Below are positions 34,356 through 43,709 of a stretch of 64,000 nucleotides of DNA, piece by piece (the first letter of the stretch is position 1; each line of letters opens with the position of its first letter). A program made the translations under genes and the position numbers. The stretch spans positions 1-64,000 of the forward strand of contig JAKIML020000070.1 of assembly GCA_022702935.2 (NCBI GenBank), read 5' to 3'. The notes beneath the pieces were generated by a model. That model was not told the DNA's origin and made no database searches. It worked only from the letters and a program-made list of their open reading frames with translations. This DNA comes from Bacillota bacterium (lineage in GTDB: Bacteria > Bacillota > Clostridia > DSM-8532).

Positions 34356-34428
34356 GGTTTTCTATCTCCTTTCCTTGGGTGCAATAAGCCCCATTGAGAA
34401 TTGTTTTCAGTATATTTGCCTATATAAC

Positions 34429-34573
34429 AAAAAAATCTCTTCCGAGAAGAGATCCATGTTCATTCTCCTCATCTGCCAGGATTCAATCCTGTGGGAATTA
34501 GCACCATTGCTCCTTAGAGCCGGTTGCCGGGTATCATAGGGCCCAGTCCCTCCACCTCTCTTGATAAGGTCAC
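34429..34573 (-). promoter_or_regulatory. SAM-I (S-box) riboswitch with terminator before metK
   Basis: On the minus strand the leader starts CTTATCAAGAGAGGTGGAGGG (about 34570-34548), has the conserved GGCAACC (34528-34522) and GGTGCTAATTCC (near 34505), and ends in a terminator hairpin ATCTCTTC-CGA-GAAGAGAT (34453-34435) followed by seven T. This is the standard S-box arrangement: SAM binding favours the terminator and lowers metK expression. Confidence 0.93.
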
Positions 34574-34625
34574 TATTCAATTACTAGATGAATGATAACA
34601 TACCAAAATTTAAACGTCAAGCACG

Positions 34626-34655
34626 TTGACAAATTGTAAAAGCTGTAAATATAAT
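34626..34655 (+). promoter_or_regulatory. Sigma-A promoter of the small cysteine-rich protein gene
   Basis: Perfect TTGACA (34626-34631) and perfect TATAAT (34650-34655) with an 18-base spacer, 38 bases before the ATG. Confidence 0.8.
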
Positions 34656-34692
34656 TGATTATAGTAAAAAAACAGCAAGGGGAGAGTCCGTC

Positions 34693-35097
34693 ATGAGTAA
34701 AATAAAGGATACCGCACTAGATAGCTTCCAATACGCTGTATCAGAGCTTTTGGTTCGGAATAAAAGCATACTGGATGAGATGACTAAGCTTGAGGATTCC
34801 AACGCACGCATCAACAGAACCCTCTCCAAGGCAGTCACCCAATGTGGATGCATTAAAATCAATGCCTGCAAGCAGGATTATCCCGAAAGCATGGACTTCG
34901 AGACCATTAAGAAGGCCATGCGCTCCCATTTGGAAGGTTCCTTGTGTCCGAGCTGCCGTGACTTGCTGGAGAAGGACATTGGCCGTCATCTATTCTATCT
35001 GACGTCTCTATGCAATAATCTGGATCTTAATCTTTACGATATCATCATCAAAGAGCTGGATCGGCTGAATCTTTTGGGCAAGTACAGTCTGAGATAA
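34693..35097 (+). CDS. Conserved clostridial cysteine-containing protein of unknown function
   Basis: 134 residues. N-terminal helix with NKSILDEMTKLEDSNARINRTLSKAVTQCGC, then cysteines C51, C53, C59, C85 and C88 (TQCGCIKIN, CPSCRD), which could bind zinc. It resembles small clostridial proteins that I recall being labelled DUF1573 or MazG-like; I cannot confirm the family. A perfect promoter and AAGGGGAGA ribosome binding site support expression. It converges on disA, whose gene ends 6 bases away. Confidence 0.65.
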   Translation: MSKIKDTALDSFQYAVSELLVRNKSILDEMTKLEDSNARINRTLSKAVTQCGCIKINACKQDYPESMDFETIKKAMRSHLEGSLCPSCRDLLEKDIGRHLFYLTSLCNNLDLNLYDIIIKELDRLNLLGKYSLR

Positions 35098-35103
35098 AAT
35101 GCC

Positions 35104-36159
35104 TTAATCCATAACCATACGTTCCTTGATGCGCTTGAGGCCAAGATTAATACTCTTGGCCCTTTGTGTTCCTATACCCTCCACACAGTCCAGCACCTCC
35201 ACAGAGGCTGCCATCAGGCCGTTAATATTATTAAAGTTCTTTACCAGCTTGCATTGCACCGACTTGGGAATTCTGGATATCTTGGACAGGGCTCTGTAAC
35301 CCCGCGGTGTCACAATGGTTTCATAGGAAATGGCATTGGGATCATACCCCAGAATACGCAGAATGATCTCATAATCGGCCAGTTCATCGTCATTTAACGT
35401 ATGGAGCTCCTCCTGAACCTCGGTGGCGTGTTTGGTGCAGTTGGCCTCCAGATAGTCCTCAATCACATAGAGCTCCTCATCCTCCAGATTGGTCAAAAGC
35501 TCCTCAAGCTGGATGCTGACCAACCTTCCCTCCACCCCCAGCTCACAGATGGTAGTGCGGATCTCGTCGGCAATGCGCAAGGAGATTTCAGCCCGGACAA
35601 TGACATTAATAACATCCTGAAGCCTGGCCAGATCATTGAATTCAAGGCTGGTCAGCTTATCAAGCTCCCGGCTGAGCACCTTCTTGTTCTTTTCCATGGT
35701 CTGCAGGGCGTTGTTGGCATGAGCCATAATCTCCGAGGTAGAACGCAGTATGTACTTATGCTCTCCTTTATAGAGGGAAATCACATTCCGCCGCTGGGAA
35801 ATACAGATGACCAATTCCCCGGTCTGGCGGGCCGTACGCTCGGCAGCCTTGTGCCTGGTTCCCGTCTCGCCGGTCTGGATAAGGGGATTGGGGATTAAAA
35901 GTGTATTGGCCAGAAGAATACGCTTAAGATCACGGCTGACAATAATGGCACCGTCCATTTTTGACAGCTCGTAGAGATAGGCAGGGAGAAACTCGCTGTC
36001 TATACGGAAGCCCCCGTCAATGAGGCAGGTCAGCTTTGCAGGATCGGCCACCACAATTAATGCGCCCGTCCCCGAGCGTATGATATGATCCAGTCCCTCT
36101 CTGAGCAGTGTCCCCGGTGCGGTCATTTTGATGATCTCCAGCATTTCTTTATCTGGCAT
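35104..36159 (-). CDS. disA: DNA integrity scanning protein DisA (diadenylate cyclase)
   Basis: Octameric c-di-AMP synthase that scans DNA and halts at branched structures. The N-terminal DAC domain has DGA at residues 69-71 and GTRHKAAER near 100-108; the usual RHR motif reads RHK here. The linker is helical and the C-terminal HhH domain (CVEGIGTQRAKSINLGL) binds DNA. 351 residues, normal. GAGGTG precedes the ATG. Follows radA by 34 bases, a conserved Firmicute pairing. Confidence 0.95.
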   Translation of the reverse strand: MPDKEMLEIIKMTAPGTLLREGLDHIIRSGTGALIVVADPAKLTCLIDGGFRIDSEFLPAYLYELSKMDGAIIVSRDLKRILLANTLLIPNPLIQTGETGTRHKAAERTARQTGELVICISQRRNVISLYKGEHKYILRSTSEIMAHANNALQTMEKNKKVLSRELDKLTSLEFNDLARLQDVINVIVRAEISLRIADEIRTTICELGVEGRLVSIQLEELLTNLEDEELYVIEDYLEANCTKHATEVQEELHTLNDDELADYEIILRILGYDPNAISYETIVTPRGYRALSKISRIPKSVQCKLVKNFNNINGLMAASVEVLDCVEGIGTQRAKSINLGLKRIKERMVMD

Positions 36160-36193
36160 AAAAAATCACCTCAAAAAGGCACAAAGGCTTATT

Positions 36194-37552
36194 TTATTCT
36201 AAAGCTGCTTCTAAAGCCTGTTCTACAGTTCCTACAGTGATGATCTCCATGTTTTTTAATAAGTCCTGTGATACATTTTTACCCAGTTTCGGCACGATGC
36301 AACGCTTAAATCCTAAGCGATGGCTCTCAGTAATGCGCTTGTCCATCTGACTGACCGACCGTACCTCGCCTGTCAAGCCCACTTCACCGAAAATGACCGT
36401 TGACGCATCAATGGGCTTGTTTTTAAAACTGGACGCAATGGCCAGTATGACGCCCAAATCGGCGGCGGGCTCGTCCAGCTTAAACCCGCCCGTCACGTTA
36501 AGATAGGCATCAAAGGCATGGAGCTGCATGCCCACCTTTTTCTCAAGGACGGCCATGAGCATGGACAAACGGTTATAGTCCATTCCTGTGGCCTGTCTCC
36601 GGGGCATACCAAAGCTGGTGGGACACACCAATGCCTGGACCTCGGCCAGCATGGGGCGGGTTCCCTCCATGAGACCCACCACGGCCGAGCCTGCCTGATC
36701 CCGGCTGCGCCCCTCCAGCATCATGGTGGAGGGATTGGTTACATCCATCAGGCCCTGGCCGCTCATTTCAAAAACACCAATCTCGTTGGTGGAGCCAAAA
36801 CGGTTTTTTACTGCCCGCAGCACACGGAAGTCCTGATGGCGCTCTCCTTCAAAATAGAGGACGGTATCCACCATATGCTCAAGCACCCTGGGCCCGGCTA
36901 AAGCGCCTTCCTTGGTCACATGGCCCACCACAAACACAGTAATGCCGTTCTTTTTGGAAATGCGCAAAAGCTGCCCCGTCACATCCCGGACCTGACTGAC
37001 GCTGCCGGGAGCGGAGGACAGCTTTTCGGTATAGACGGTTTGAATAGAGTCGATGACCACAAACTCGGGCTTTTCCTTTTCAATGACGCCCTCGATACGC
37101 TCGAAAGAGGTCTCGGAGACCATAAGCACATTGGGGTGCACAGCGCCCAGTCTGTCGGCCCGCATCCTGATCTGTCCCACCGATTCCTCGCCCGAGACAT
37201 AGAGCACCCGCTTGCTTTGAGCGATTTTGGCACAGGTCTGCAGGATCAGGGTGGATTTCCCAATGCCCGGATCACCGCCTACAAGAATGAGGGAGGCAGG
37301 AACAAGTCCGCCCCCCAAAACACGATCCAGTTCTTGACTGCCGGTGACCAGCCTTTGGGCCTCATGAACCTCAATCTCTGTCAGCGAGACCACCGGCGGC
37401 AAGGAGAGGCTCCCCCCCTTAGTCGGGGAAACATCCTCCACAGCTTCTTCAACCAAGGTATTCCATTTTAAGCAGGAGGGGCACTTGCCCATCCAGCCGG
37501 CACTTTCATAACCACACTCAACACAGACATATTTACTGCGGAGCTTTGACAT
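36194..37552 (-). CDS. radA: DNA repair protein RadA
   Basis: RecA-like ATPase that drives branch migration in recombination. N-terminal zinc finger (CVECG near 10, CPSC near 25), Walker A GGDPGIGKST near 93, RadA-specific KNRFGSTNEIGVF near 253, and a C-terminal Lon protease-like domain (TGGFKLDEPAADLGVILAIASS near 345). 452 residues, normal. AAGGAG precedes the ATG. In the same transcript as disA. Confidence 0.96.
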   Translation of the reverse strand: MSKLRSKYVCVECGYESAGWMGKCPSCLKWNTLVEEAVEDVSPTKGGSLSLPPVVSLTEIEVHEAQRLVTGSQELDRVLGGGLVPASLILVGGDPGIGKSTLILQTCAKIAQSKRVLYVSGEESVGQIRMRADRLGAVHPNVLMVSETSFERIEGVIEKEKPEFVVIDSIQTVYTEKLSSAPGSVSQVRDVTGQLLRISKKNGITVFVVGHVTKEGALAGPRVLEHMVDTVLYFEGERHQDFRVLRAVKNRFGSTNEIGVFEMSGQGLMDVTNPSTMMLEGRSRDQAGSAVVGLMEGTRPMLAEVQALVCPTSFGMPRRQATGMDYNRLSMLMAVLEKKVGMQLHAFDAYLNVTGGFKLDEPAADLGVILAIASSFKNKPIDASTVIFGEVGLTGEVRSVSQMDKRITESHRLGFKRCIVPKLGKNVSQDLLKNMEIITVGTVEQALEAALE

Positions 37553-37636
37553 GTCAGCCTACTCCTTATCCAATAGTACCTTATCAGGATATTACATACC
37601 CATTTTTATCCAATGTAAAACTCCGGAGAGATAAAA

Positions 37637-39025
37637 TTACAGCTTCTTCCACTTAACACCCTGGGGTGTATCCATCAGTTCGATGCCCATGGCCTTAAGC
37701 TTATCGCGGATCTCGTCGGCCAATTTCCAGTTCTTTTCCTTGCGGGCCTGTTGTCTTTGCGCTATGAGCTGTTCTATTTCAGCATCCAGTTCAACCGATT
37801 CCTCTTTTTTGGGTTCAGCCGTCGCTATACCCAAACCGAAGATACTGTCCATCTTAACCAGAAGTTCATAGATCTGACTGGACTTTTCGGGATACCGAAC
37901 CAGGGTCCAGGCCACCCCCAGAGCCTTGGGGATATTAAGATCGTCATTAATGGCTTCTTCAAAATCAGCCTGGAATCCGTCCAGAATATTCTGAGCAATC
38001 TGGGCCGTACCCGTCTTATGGCTTAAGGCCCCTTCCATAAAGCGGTCAAAGGAAACCTGTGAAGCCTGCATGACCTCCCAGGTAAAGTTCAGCTTGTTCC
38101 TGTAATGGGCATTTAAGCACATAAAGCGGAAGGCAAGCGGATTAAAGCCTTTCTCTTTCAAATCGGCAATGGTATAGGTATTGCCAAGGCTCTTGGACAT
38201 CTTGCCGTTGTTGACCATCATAAACTCGCCATGGAGCCAGTAATTGACGGCGGGTTTGCCCAGCAGGGCTTCCGATTGGGCAATTTCATTCTCGTGGTGC
38301 ACGGGAATATGATCCACACCGCCAGTATGGATATCGAAATGATCGCCCAGGTATTTGCGGCCCATGGCCGAGCATTCAATATGCCATCCGGGGTAACCCA
38401 TGCCCCAGGGGCTTTCCCATTGCATGATGTGTTCCTTGGGCGCCTTCTTCCAGAGGGCAAAGTCAGCAGGATGACGTTTCTCCTCATTGACCTCCACGCG
38501 GGCTCCCGCCATTTGATCCTCCAGATTCAGGCGGGACAGTTTTCCGTATTCTTCGAACTTGGAAATATCAAAATAGATGCCGTCGCTGGTCTCATAGGCA
38601 TAGCCCTTCTCCAGAAGGCCCTCTACAAAAGCAATCATCTCTTTGATATGATCGGTGGCCTTGGGAATGATCTCGGGCTTCTCAATATGAAGGGCGGCAA
38701 TATCCTTTAAGAAGACATTGGTATAGAACTCGGCAATCTCCCAGGGGGTTTTCTTTTGCTCCCTGGCGCCCTTAACCATCTTATCCTCGCCCTCGTCCTC
38801 GTCGGAAACCAGATGTCCCACATCGGTGATGTTCATTACATGGACCAAAGAATAGTCATTGTACTTAAGGACCTTTCTTAAGATGTCCATGAACACATAG
38901 GTCCTCAGATTTCCGATATGGGCATAGTTGTAAACGGTGGGCCCGCAGGAATAGAGGCGTACCGTCCCCGGAGTGATGGGGATGAATTCTTCCTTTTGAC
39001 GGGTTAATGTATTATAAAGCTTCAT
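37637..39025 (-). CDS. cysS: Cysteinyl-tRNA synthetase
   Basis: Class I aminoacyl-tRNA synthetase. HIGH-type motif AHIGNLRTY near residue 35, KMSKSLGN near 264, and zinc-site residues including CGPTVYN near 28 and WHIECSAM near 205. 462 residues from the ATG at 39025, which has TAGGAGAG upstream and gives the canonical MKLYNTLTRQKEEF start; the frame to 39067 is not needed. It directly follows cysE. Confidence 0.97.
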   Translation of the reverse strand: MKLYNTLTRQKEEFIPITPGTVRLYSCGPTVYNYAHIGNLRTYVFMDILRKVLKYNDYSLVHVMNITDVGHLVSDEDEGEDKMVKGAREQKKTPWEIAEFYTNVFLKDIAALHIEKPEIIPKATDHIKEMIAFVEGLLEKGYAYETSDGIYFDISKFEEYGKLSRLNLEDQMAGARVEVNEEKRHPADFALWKKAPKEHIMQWESPWGMGYPGWHIECSAMGRKYLGDHFDIHTGGVDHIPVHHENEIAQSEALLGKPAVNYWLHGEFMMVNNGKMSKSLGNTYTIADLKEKGFNPLAFRFMCLNAHYRNKLNFTWEVMQASQVSFDRFMEGALSHKTGTAQIAQNILDGFQADFEEAINDDLNIPKALGVAWTLVRYPEKSSQIYELLVKMDSIFGLGIATAEPKKEESVELDAEIEQLIAQRQQARKEKNWKLADEIRDKLKAMGIELMDTPQGVKWKKL

Positions 39026-39035
39026 ATTCTCTCTC

Positions 39036-39740
39036 CTATTCTTTCGAGGAATTCTTCTCATTGTCACAGGGTATGTTCATCCTGCTTTTCATATCGTTAA
39101 AGAGCTTCTCGTAGTTCTCCAGCGCTTCCTTCATTTTTTCCATTTCGCCCCTGAGCTTGCAGAACTCCTGGGAAACAGGGTCGGGGATATGAATCTGATC
39201 CAGCTCATAGCTTTCACGGATCTTGGCACCCCCGCGCTTAACGGCTCGTCCGGGCACACCCACCACTGTGGTATCGGGCTCCACCTCGTTAAGCACCACT
39301 GCATTGGCACCAATCTTGGCATTGTCCCCCACCTTGAAGGGGCCTAAAATCTTGGCGCCGGCACTGATGAGCACATTGTTGCCGATGGTGGGATGTCGTT
39401 TTCCTTTATCCTTACCCGTTCCGCCCAGGGTGACGCCATGATAAATGGTGCAGTAATCGCCAACCTCGGCGGTTTCACCGATAACGACCCCCATGCCGTG
39501 ATCAATAAAGAGACACTTGCCAATCTTGGCTCCGGGGTGAATCTCTATACCGGTTCTGTGTCTCGCCCACTGAGAAATGGCACGCGCAATGAAATACATC
39601 CCATGCTTATGGAACCAATGGGCTTTACGGTACATGCGTATGGCTTTATACCCGGGATACTGAAAAATAACCTGCCATACACTTCGGGCTGCAGGATCCC
39701 GTTCTGCGATTGATTTTGCTTCCTCGTACCATCTAAACAT
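39036..39740 (-). CDS. cysE: Serine O-acetyltransferase
   Basis: Makes O-acetylserine, the precursor of cysteine. Left-handed beta-helix hexapeptide repeats (IHPGAKIGKCLFIDHGMGVVIGET from residue 66; GVTLGGTG near 101) and VPGRAVKRGG near 162. 234 residues. The C-terminal tail is longer and more charged than in short forms. AGGGTGG precedes the ATG. It is followed by cysS, linking cysteine synthesis to its charging on tRNA. Confidence 0.95.
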   Translation of the reverse strand: MFRWYEEAKSIAERDPAARSVWQVIFQYPGYKAIRMYRKAHWFHKHGMYFIARAISQWARHRTGIEIHPGAKIGKCLFIDHGMGVVIGETAEVGDYCTIYHGVTLGGTGKDKGKRHPTIGNNVLISAGAKILGPFKVGDNAKIGANAVVLNEVEPDTTVVGVPGRAVKRGGAKIRESYELDQIHIPDPVSQEFCKLRGEMEKMKEALENYEKLFNDMKSRMNIPCDNEKNSSKE

Positions 39741-39876
39741 TGCGTTCCACCCTAACGATGAAGTAGTTTACACATAATTATACACATTATATGCCCTTCT
39801 AGGAAGTCGTGATTTAACTTATTCCATTATATACGGCGAAAGATACTAAAATCCTCGCCCATAAGCAAAATGGCGC

Positions 39877-39910
39877 AAAAAAGGGGCAAGCCCTAGAAGA
39901 ATGCCCCTTT
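39877..39910 (-). terminator. Terminator after coaW
   Basis: Nine-pair perfect stem (39910-39902 with 39888-39880), 13-base loop and six T on the minus strand, starting 5 bases after the coaW stop. Confidence 0.88.
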
Positions 39911-39914
39911 GATT

Positions 39915-40754
39915 TTATATTGCTTTTGCATGATTTCCATTTATGGATACCAGTGTTGCTCCCGCTGCCGTGGCATACTCGGCATGGGGCGGGATTTGAT
40001 AGCGCACCTTAAACAGCCCGGACATGGCATCAAAGATGCCCTTGCCCTGAGGAACATTGGTCAGGTTCCCCGTAAGTACCACATCACTGACTTTCTCATT
40101 GCGCGCCGCAAAAGCAGCCAGTGTGCCAATGGTCTGGAAGACCAGATTGATGATGCCCAGCGCCACATCGGCCTTGGTGGCCAGGTCCTGCATCTTCCCG
40201 AAATTTGAGGCCGTTGTCTCAGGGGGAAGATTGACAAGCTCATCATGGGTGATGTCTGCAATGCTCAGGTCAATATGGCTGAGATCCCCGCCATTGGCCG
40301 TTTCGATGATATCATCAAAATTTCGGATATTCAGCATTCTGTTGGACAGCCCCAGTAGGGTTCCTCCGCCAACACCGGTTCCACCCAGATGAACGGCATG
40401 ATCACCCTCGGCATAGACATAGGCCGTGCCTGTACCCATACTGACTATCACAGCTTTGGACAGACTGCTTAAGAAAAGTCCGCCAAGGCCTATGGCCAGG
40501 AATTCATCCACCTTGTAGGTGGGAATGCCGAAGATTTTGTCATTGATAAAGGACGACCCCACACCCGTCATCATGATCCTGTCCACATGGGACAACTGCA
40601 GCCCATTCTCGGTCAGAAACCGTCCCAGGGCCCCATAGACCGAGGATACGGGATCGGTGGCCTTAACCAGGAAGGGGCTGAAAAGCTTGCCTTCCGAAAA
40701 GCCAACAATCTTGGTGGTGCTGCCGCCTATATCAATCCCTATGACTCTGCTCAT
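39915..40754 (-). CDS. coaW: Type II pantothenate kinase
   Basis: Phosphorylates pantothenate, the first step to coenzyme A; type II enzymes resemble eukaryotic PanK and belong to the ASKHA fold. Phosphate motif GIDIGGSTTKIVGF at residues 6-19, VSMGTGTAYV near 104, and GGTGVGGGTLLGLS near 123. 279 residues, normal for bacterial CoaW. Adjacent to a PanT-like transporter subunit, so the pair takes up and traps pantothenate. AAAGGGGG precedes the ATG. Confidence 0.92.
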   Translation of the reverse strand: MSRVIGIDIGGSTTKIVGFSEGKLFSPFLVKATDPVSSVYGALGRFLTENGLQLSHVDRIMMTGVGSSFINDKIFGIPTYKVDEFLAIGLGGLFLSSLSKAVIVSMGTGTAYVYAEGDHAVHLGGTGVGGGTLLGLSNRMLNIRNFDDIIETANGGDLSHIDLSIADITHDELVNLPPETTASNFGKMQDLATKADVALGIINLVFQTIGTLAAFAARNEKVSDVVLTGNLTNVPQGKGIFDAMSGLFKVRYQIPPHAEYATAAGATLVSINGNHAKAI

Positions 40755-40787
40755 TTTGATGTTCCCCCTTTATGGCCGACCGCCTCT

Positions 40788-41420
40788 TTATGCGCGCTTG
40801 CGTATCTTTCCAACGGCCAGAACCACGGGAACAGAAATCAATGCTGCCAAAAGCGCCTCAGCAATAATATTGGTAAGGACACTGCCGAAAATAAGGGCCA
40901 GGGCACTGGTTACCACAAGGGTTTGACCCGATTGCTTTGCCGACTCAACCATGGCCTGCACATACTGTTCCGCATAGAGAACATAAATCATGCCCAAAAC
41001 ACCAATGGTATTGGTGAAGGTGCCGGCCAATGCGCCGATAACAGTCGAAACACTTTTATTATCAATTAACTTCTTGATGCCTATAAAGACGTAATAAGCC
41101 ACAATGCCAATCAGGATACGCGGAAATACCGAAACCAGAGGATTTAAGAAGAACACGGCTGTGGGCATGCCCGCAAATATGGTGGCTGCGGTATACAAGC
41201 TGGACAGACCAAAGATCAGCCCCACAAAAGCGCCTACCAGGGGTCCTTCCAAAATAGCTGCAATGATGACGGGAATATGCATGGTGGTGATGGTGATGGC
41301 TCCTAAGGGAATATAGCCCAACCAGGGAACCAGGCTCAAAAGAATGGCAATGGCTGATAAGATGCCTGCTACGGCAATGGTTCTCGTACTCAGACGAGAC
41401 TTTGTGATGACTTTTTCCAT
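40788..41420 (-). CDS. ECF transporter S component, probably pantothenate (PanT-like)
   Basis: Membrane substrate-binding subunit of an energy-coupling factor transporter; the shared ATPase and T components are not in this window. 210 residues with about six hydrophobic segments, basic N-terminal region (KSRLSTRTIAVAGILSAIAI) and AITITTMHIPVIIAAILEGP, a pattern typical of S components. Substrate is inferred from the next gene, coaW, 33 bases downstream. GGAGGTAA precedes the ATG. Confidence 0.8.
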   Translation of the reverse strand: MEKVITKSRLSTRTIAVAGILSAIAILLSLVPWLGYIPLGAITITTMHIPVIIAAILEGPLVGAFVGLIFGLSSLYTAATIFAGMPTAVFFLNPLVSVFPRILIGIVAYYVFIGIKKLIDNKSVSTVIGALAGTFTNTIGVLGMIYVLYAEQYVQAMVESAKQSGQTLVVTSALALIFGSVLTNIIAEALLAALISVPVVLAVGKIRKRA

Positions 41421-41718
41421 TGTGTTACCTCCGTTCTCACTCCCTGCACGAGGGATATAAGTCGAATGATAATATAGAATATAGAAATAATGTGTCCGGT
41501 TTTATCTAGAAATACCGGCAAAAATAATCATATCAAAAAAGAAATCACCCTTCAATCACACAAAATGCCATATTAATCCATTGGCCCGGGAAAATTTTAA
41601 GCAATCCTCACAGGAGGAGCACCTTCCGACCAATTTTCCGCAAAGGATGGAATACTTCATATTTCTTGCGTGAAACTTATGCAATTATGTTAAGATAAAG
41701 ATAGTAAACAAGTAATGG
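41421..41718. other. Divergent intergenic region
   Basis: About 300 bases between panT-like (minus) and the lipid kinase (plus). It is AT-rich and contains a weak inverted repeat CCGGT/ACCGG near 41498-41519, and no promoter with good matches on either strand. No riboswitch motif or gene was recognised. Confidence 0.5.
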
Positions 41719-42624
41719 GTGATATTTTTGCATCATGTATTTATAGTGAATCCCACAGCCGGCAAGGGCAGGACCCTGCAAATGGCTGAGAAAATACAGG
41801 CTGCCTTTAAAAACAGCTCCGACAGCTATGAAATCAAGATAACCGAACGGCCCGGTCATGGTGAAGTGCTGGCCAGGGAGGCCGCCCAAAGCCTGAAGCA
41901 TCTGCGCGTTTATTCAGTGGGCGGCGATGGAACCCTCAATGAGGTGGTTAACGGGCTTGCCGGAACGGGTGTCGAGTTAGGCATTATCCCCTGTGGTTCG
42001 GGGAATGATACCGTACGCTCCCTTTACGCCGAGACCGATCCGGTCCGGCTTATAGAGCTTCTTCCCGACGCGCCTTCCGAGATGGTGGACTTAGGGAAGA
42101 TCAACAGCAGATACTTTCTCAATATTGCCTCCATCGGCTTTGATGCGGAGGTTGTTCTAAAAAGCCGGCTGTTTCGCCGCTTCCCGCTGGTCTCGGGCTC
42201 CATGGCCTATATTTTAGGGGTATTGGCCACCTTGATACGGCTGAAAAAGTACAGGCTTCGGATCACCTATAAGGATCTGCACCAAAAGGAAAAGGATGTG
42301 CTCCTGGCCATTTTCGCCAACGGCTCCTTTTATGGCGGGGGCATGAAATCTGCGCCCCGGGCTAAAATGAACGATGGGCTTCTGGATTTTTATGAGGTGG
42401 AAGCGGTGCCCCGCAGAACCATCTTTCGCTTCTTCCCGCGCTTTAAAAAAGGTGAGCATGAGAGCATGAAGGAGGTCACCCTCTATCGGGGGACCCAGGT
42501 GGTCATTGAAAGCGACACGCCCTTCCCCATGAATATGGATGGGGAGATCACCATGGAAAGCCGTGTTGCCATTGAAATCCTTCCTCATGCTTTCAAAATC
42601 ATCGTTCCGCAGCGTCCGAACTGA
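41719..42624 (+). CDS. YegS/BmrU-type lipid (diacylglycerol) kinase
   Basis: DAG kinase catalytic family. NPTAGKGR near residue 11, GGDGTLNEVVNGL near 69, PCGSGNDTVRSL near 91. 301 residues, typical of DgkB/YegS enzymes that recycle diacylglycerol or phosphorylate sphingoid-type lipids. The frame opens at GTG 41719 without a clear ribosome binding site; the TTG at 41728, with GGGTGAT upstream, would give MHHVFIVNPTAGKG and is an equally likely start. Its end overlaps the converging cysQ gene by 26 bases. Confidence 0.88.
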   Translation: MIFLHHVFIVNPTAGKGRTLQMAEKIQAAFKNSSDSYEIKITERPGHGEVLAREAAQSLKHLRVYSVGGDGTLNEVVNGLAGTGVELGIIPCGSGNDTVRSLYAETDPVRLIELLPDAPSEMVDLGKINSRYFLNIASIGFDAEVVLKSRLFRRFPLVSGSMAYILGVLATLIRLKKYRLRITYKDLHQKEKDVLLAIFANGSFYGGGMKSAPRAKMNDGLLDFYEVEAVPRRTIFRFFPRFKKGEHESMKEVTLYRGTQVVIESDTPFPMNMDGEITMESRVAIEILPHAFKIIVPQRPN

Positions 42625-43408
42625 GGAAGCTTAAATCCAAACGATTCTCCTCGCGATTGATGATGAAAAATCCGGTGGGGTTCTCAGGATTGGGCTTGTT
42701 ATACCGAAATTCATTGCCGTTAAGCCCTGAGAACAGCCCCCCTGCTTCCAGTGCAATGATCTCCATGGCTGCCGTATCCCATTCCATTGTGCGGCCAAAG
42801 CGATAATAGACCTCCACATCGCCCCTTGCCAGAAGGCAGCCCTTATAGGCACTTCCCGCAATAAGCACTTGCTTAATACCATTATGCTCTATGAGCCTGT
42901 CCATTTCAGGCGCATAATAAGAACGGCTTTTTGCCAGGCGGATATCTCCCACGCGTTCAGAAACCCTGAGGCGTTCTGTTCGTCCCTGGATGACCGAATA
43001 GGCTCCCAGGCCCTTGCCCCCATAGTAGATTTCATCAAGCACCGGTACATAAATCACCCCGAGGATGGGCCTGCCCTCCTCCACCAGGGCTATATTGACG
43101 GTGAATTCTCCGTTCCGCTTGATGAACTCCTTGGTGCCGTCCAGGGGATCCACTACAAAGCATAGGCGCGATGCCAGGCGCTTAGGATCATCGGCTGATT
43201 CCTCGGCCAGCACGGGAATGTCCGGATACCAGCCCATAAGGCCTTGGACGATCAACGCATTGGCGCTTCGATCGGCCTCGGTGACCGGGGACTGATCCTC
43301 CTTGTATTCTACCGCGATAGCGGAGGTATAGTGCTTGAGAATTTCCTTTCCGGCTTCCCTGGCCAATTCTGTCATTATCTTAAGTATCTCGTTTTTATCC
43401 AGTGCCAT
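42599..43408 (-). CDS. cysQ: 3'(2'),5'-bisphosphate nucleotidase CysQ
   Basis: Inositol monophosphatase-superfamily enzyme that degrades pAp from sulfate assimilation or acyl-carrier protein turnover. Metal motif DPLDGTKEFIKRNGEFTVNIAL near residue 87, EESADD near 68, WDTAAMEIIALEAGG near 212. 269 residues. GAGGTG precedes the ATG. Convergent with, and overlapping the end of, the lipid kinase gene. Confidence 0.9.
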   Translation of the reverse strand: MALDKNEILKIMTELAREAGKEILKHYTSAIAVEYKEDQSPVTEADRSANALIVQGLMGWYPDIPVLAEESADDPKRLASRLCFVVDPLDGTKEFIKRNGEFTVNIALVEEGRPILGVIYVPVLDEIYYGGKGLGAYSVIQGRTERLRVSERVGDIRLAKSRSYYAPEMDRLIEHNGIKQVLIAGSAYKGCLLARGDVEVYYRFGRTMEWDTAAMEIIALEAGGLFSGLNGNEFRYNKPNPENPTGFFIINREENRLDLSFLSSDAAER

Positions 43409-43424
43409 GATTCACCTCTTAGGC

Positions 43425-43709
43425 TTAGATCAATCTCACATAAGTCTTTTTGTTCTGGCCCATGACAACCCTATAGGCTTCCCTCACGGGACATCCGTAG
43501 GCCAGGCTTGTTTTGACCACCTGGTCCAAATACTCCTCGGGGAAGAGCAGGCAATAGCCACAGCCCGTTTTTGTCACCTTGCACGGGGTTGAAATCACCT
43601 GAAAAACCAGGCCTCGTTGTTCAAAAACACGACATATTCTATAGGCATAATTGCCCGAATCATAAAGCGCAATACAGTCCACAGCATACACCCAACTATT
43701 TATTATCAT
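43425..43709 (-). CDS. DUF3343-like small protein (putative Se/S carrier family)
   Basis: About 95 residues with the look of the DUF3343 family: CIALYDSGNYAYRICRVFEQRGLVFQVISTPCKVTKTGCGYCLLF, where the Cys-Gly-Cys region matches the family's conserved cysteines. Members are proposed sulfur or selenium carriers; function is unproven. The start is uncertain: the ATG at 43709 has no ribosome binding site, and GTG at 43682 (GGGTG upstream, giving MDCIALYDSG) may be the true one. It lies 16 bases upstream of cysQ. Confidence 0.65.
   Translation of the reverse strand: MIINSWVYAVDCIALYDSGNYAYRICRVFEQRGLVFQVISTPCKVTKTGCGYCLLFPEEYLDQVVKTSLAYGCPVREAYRVVMGQNKKTYVRLI

Noticed and set aside
39741-39757. 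T-box-like AGGGTGGAACGC upstream of cysE
   Set aside because: The motif lacks one base of AGGGTGGNACCGCG, abuts the start codon with no terminator or specifier stem, and is better explained as the ribosome binding site.
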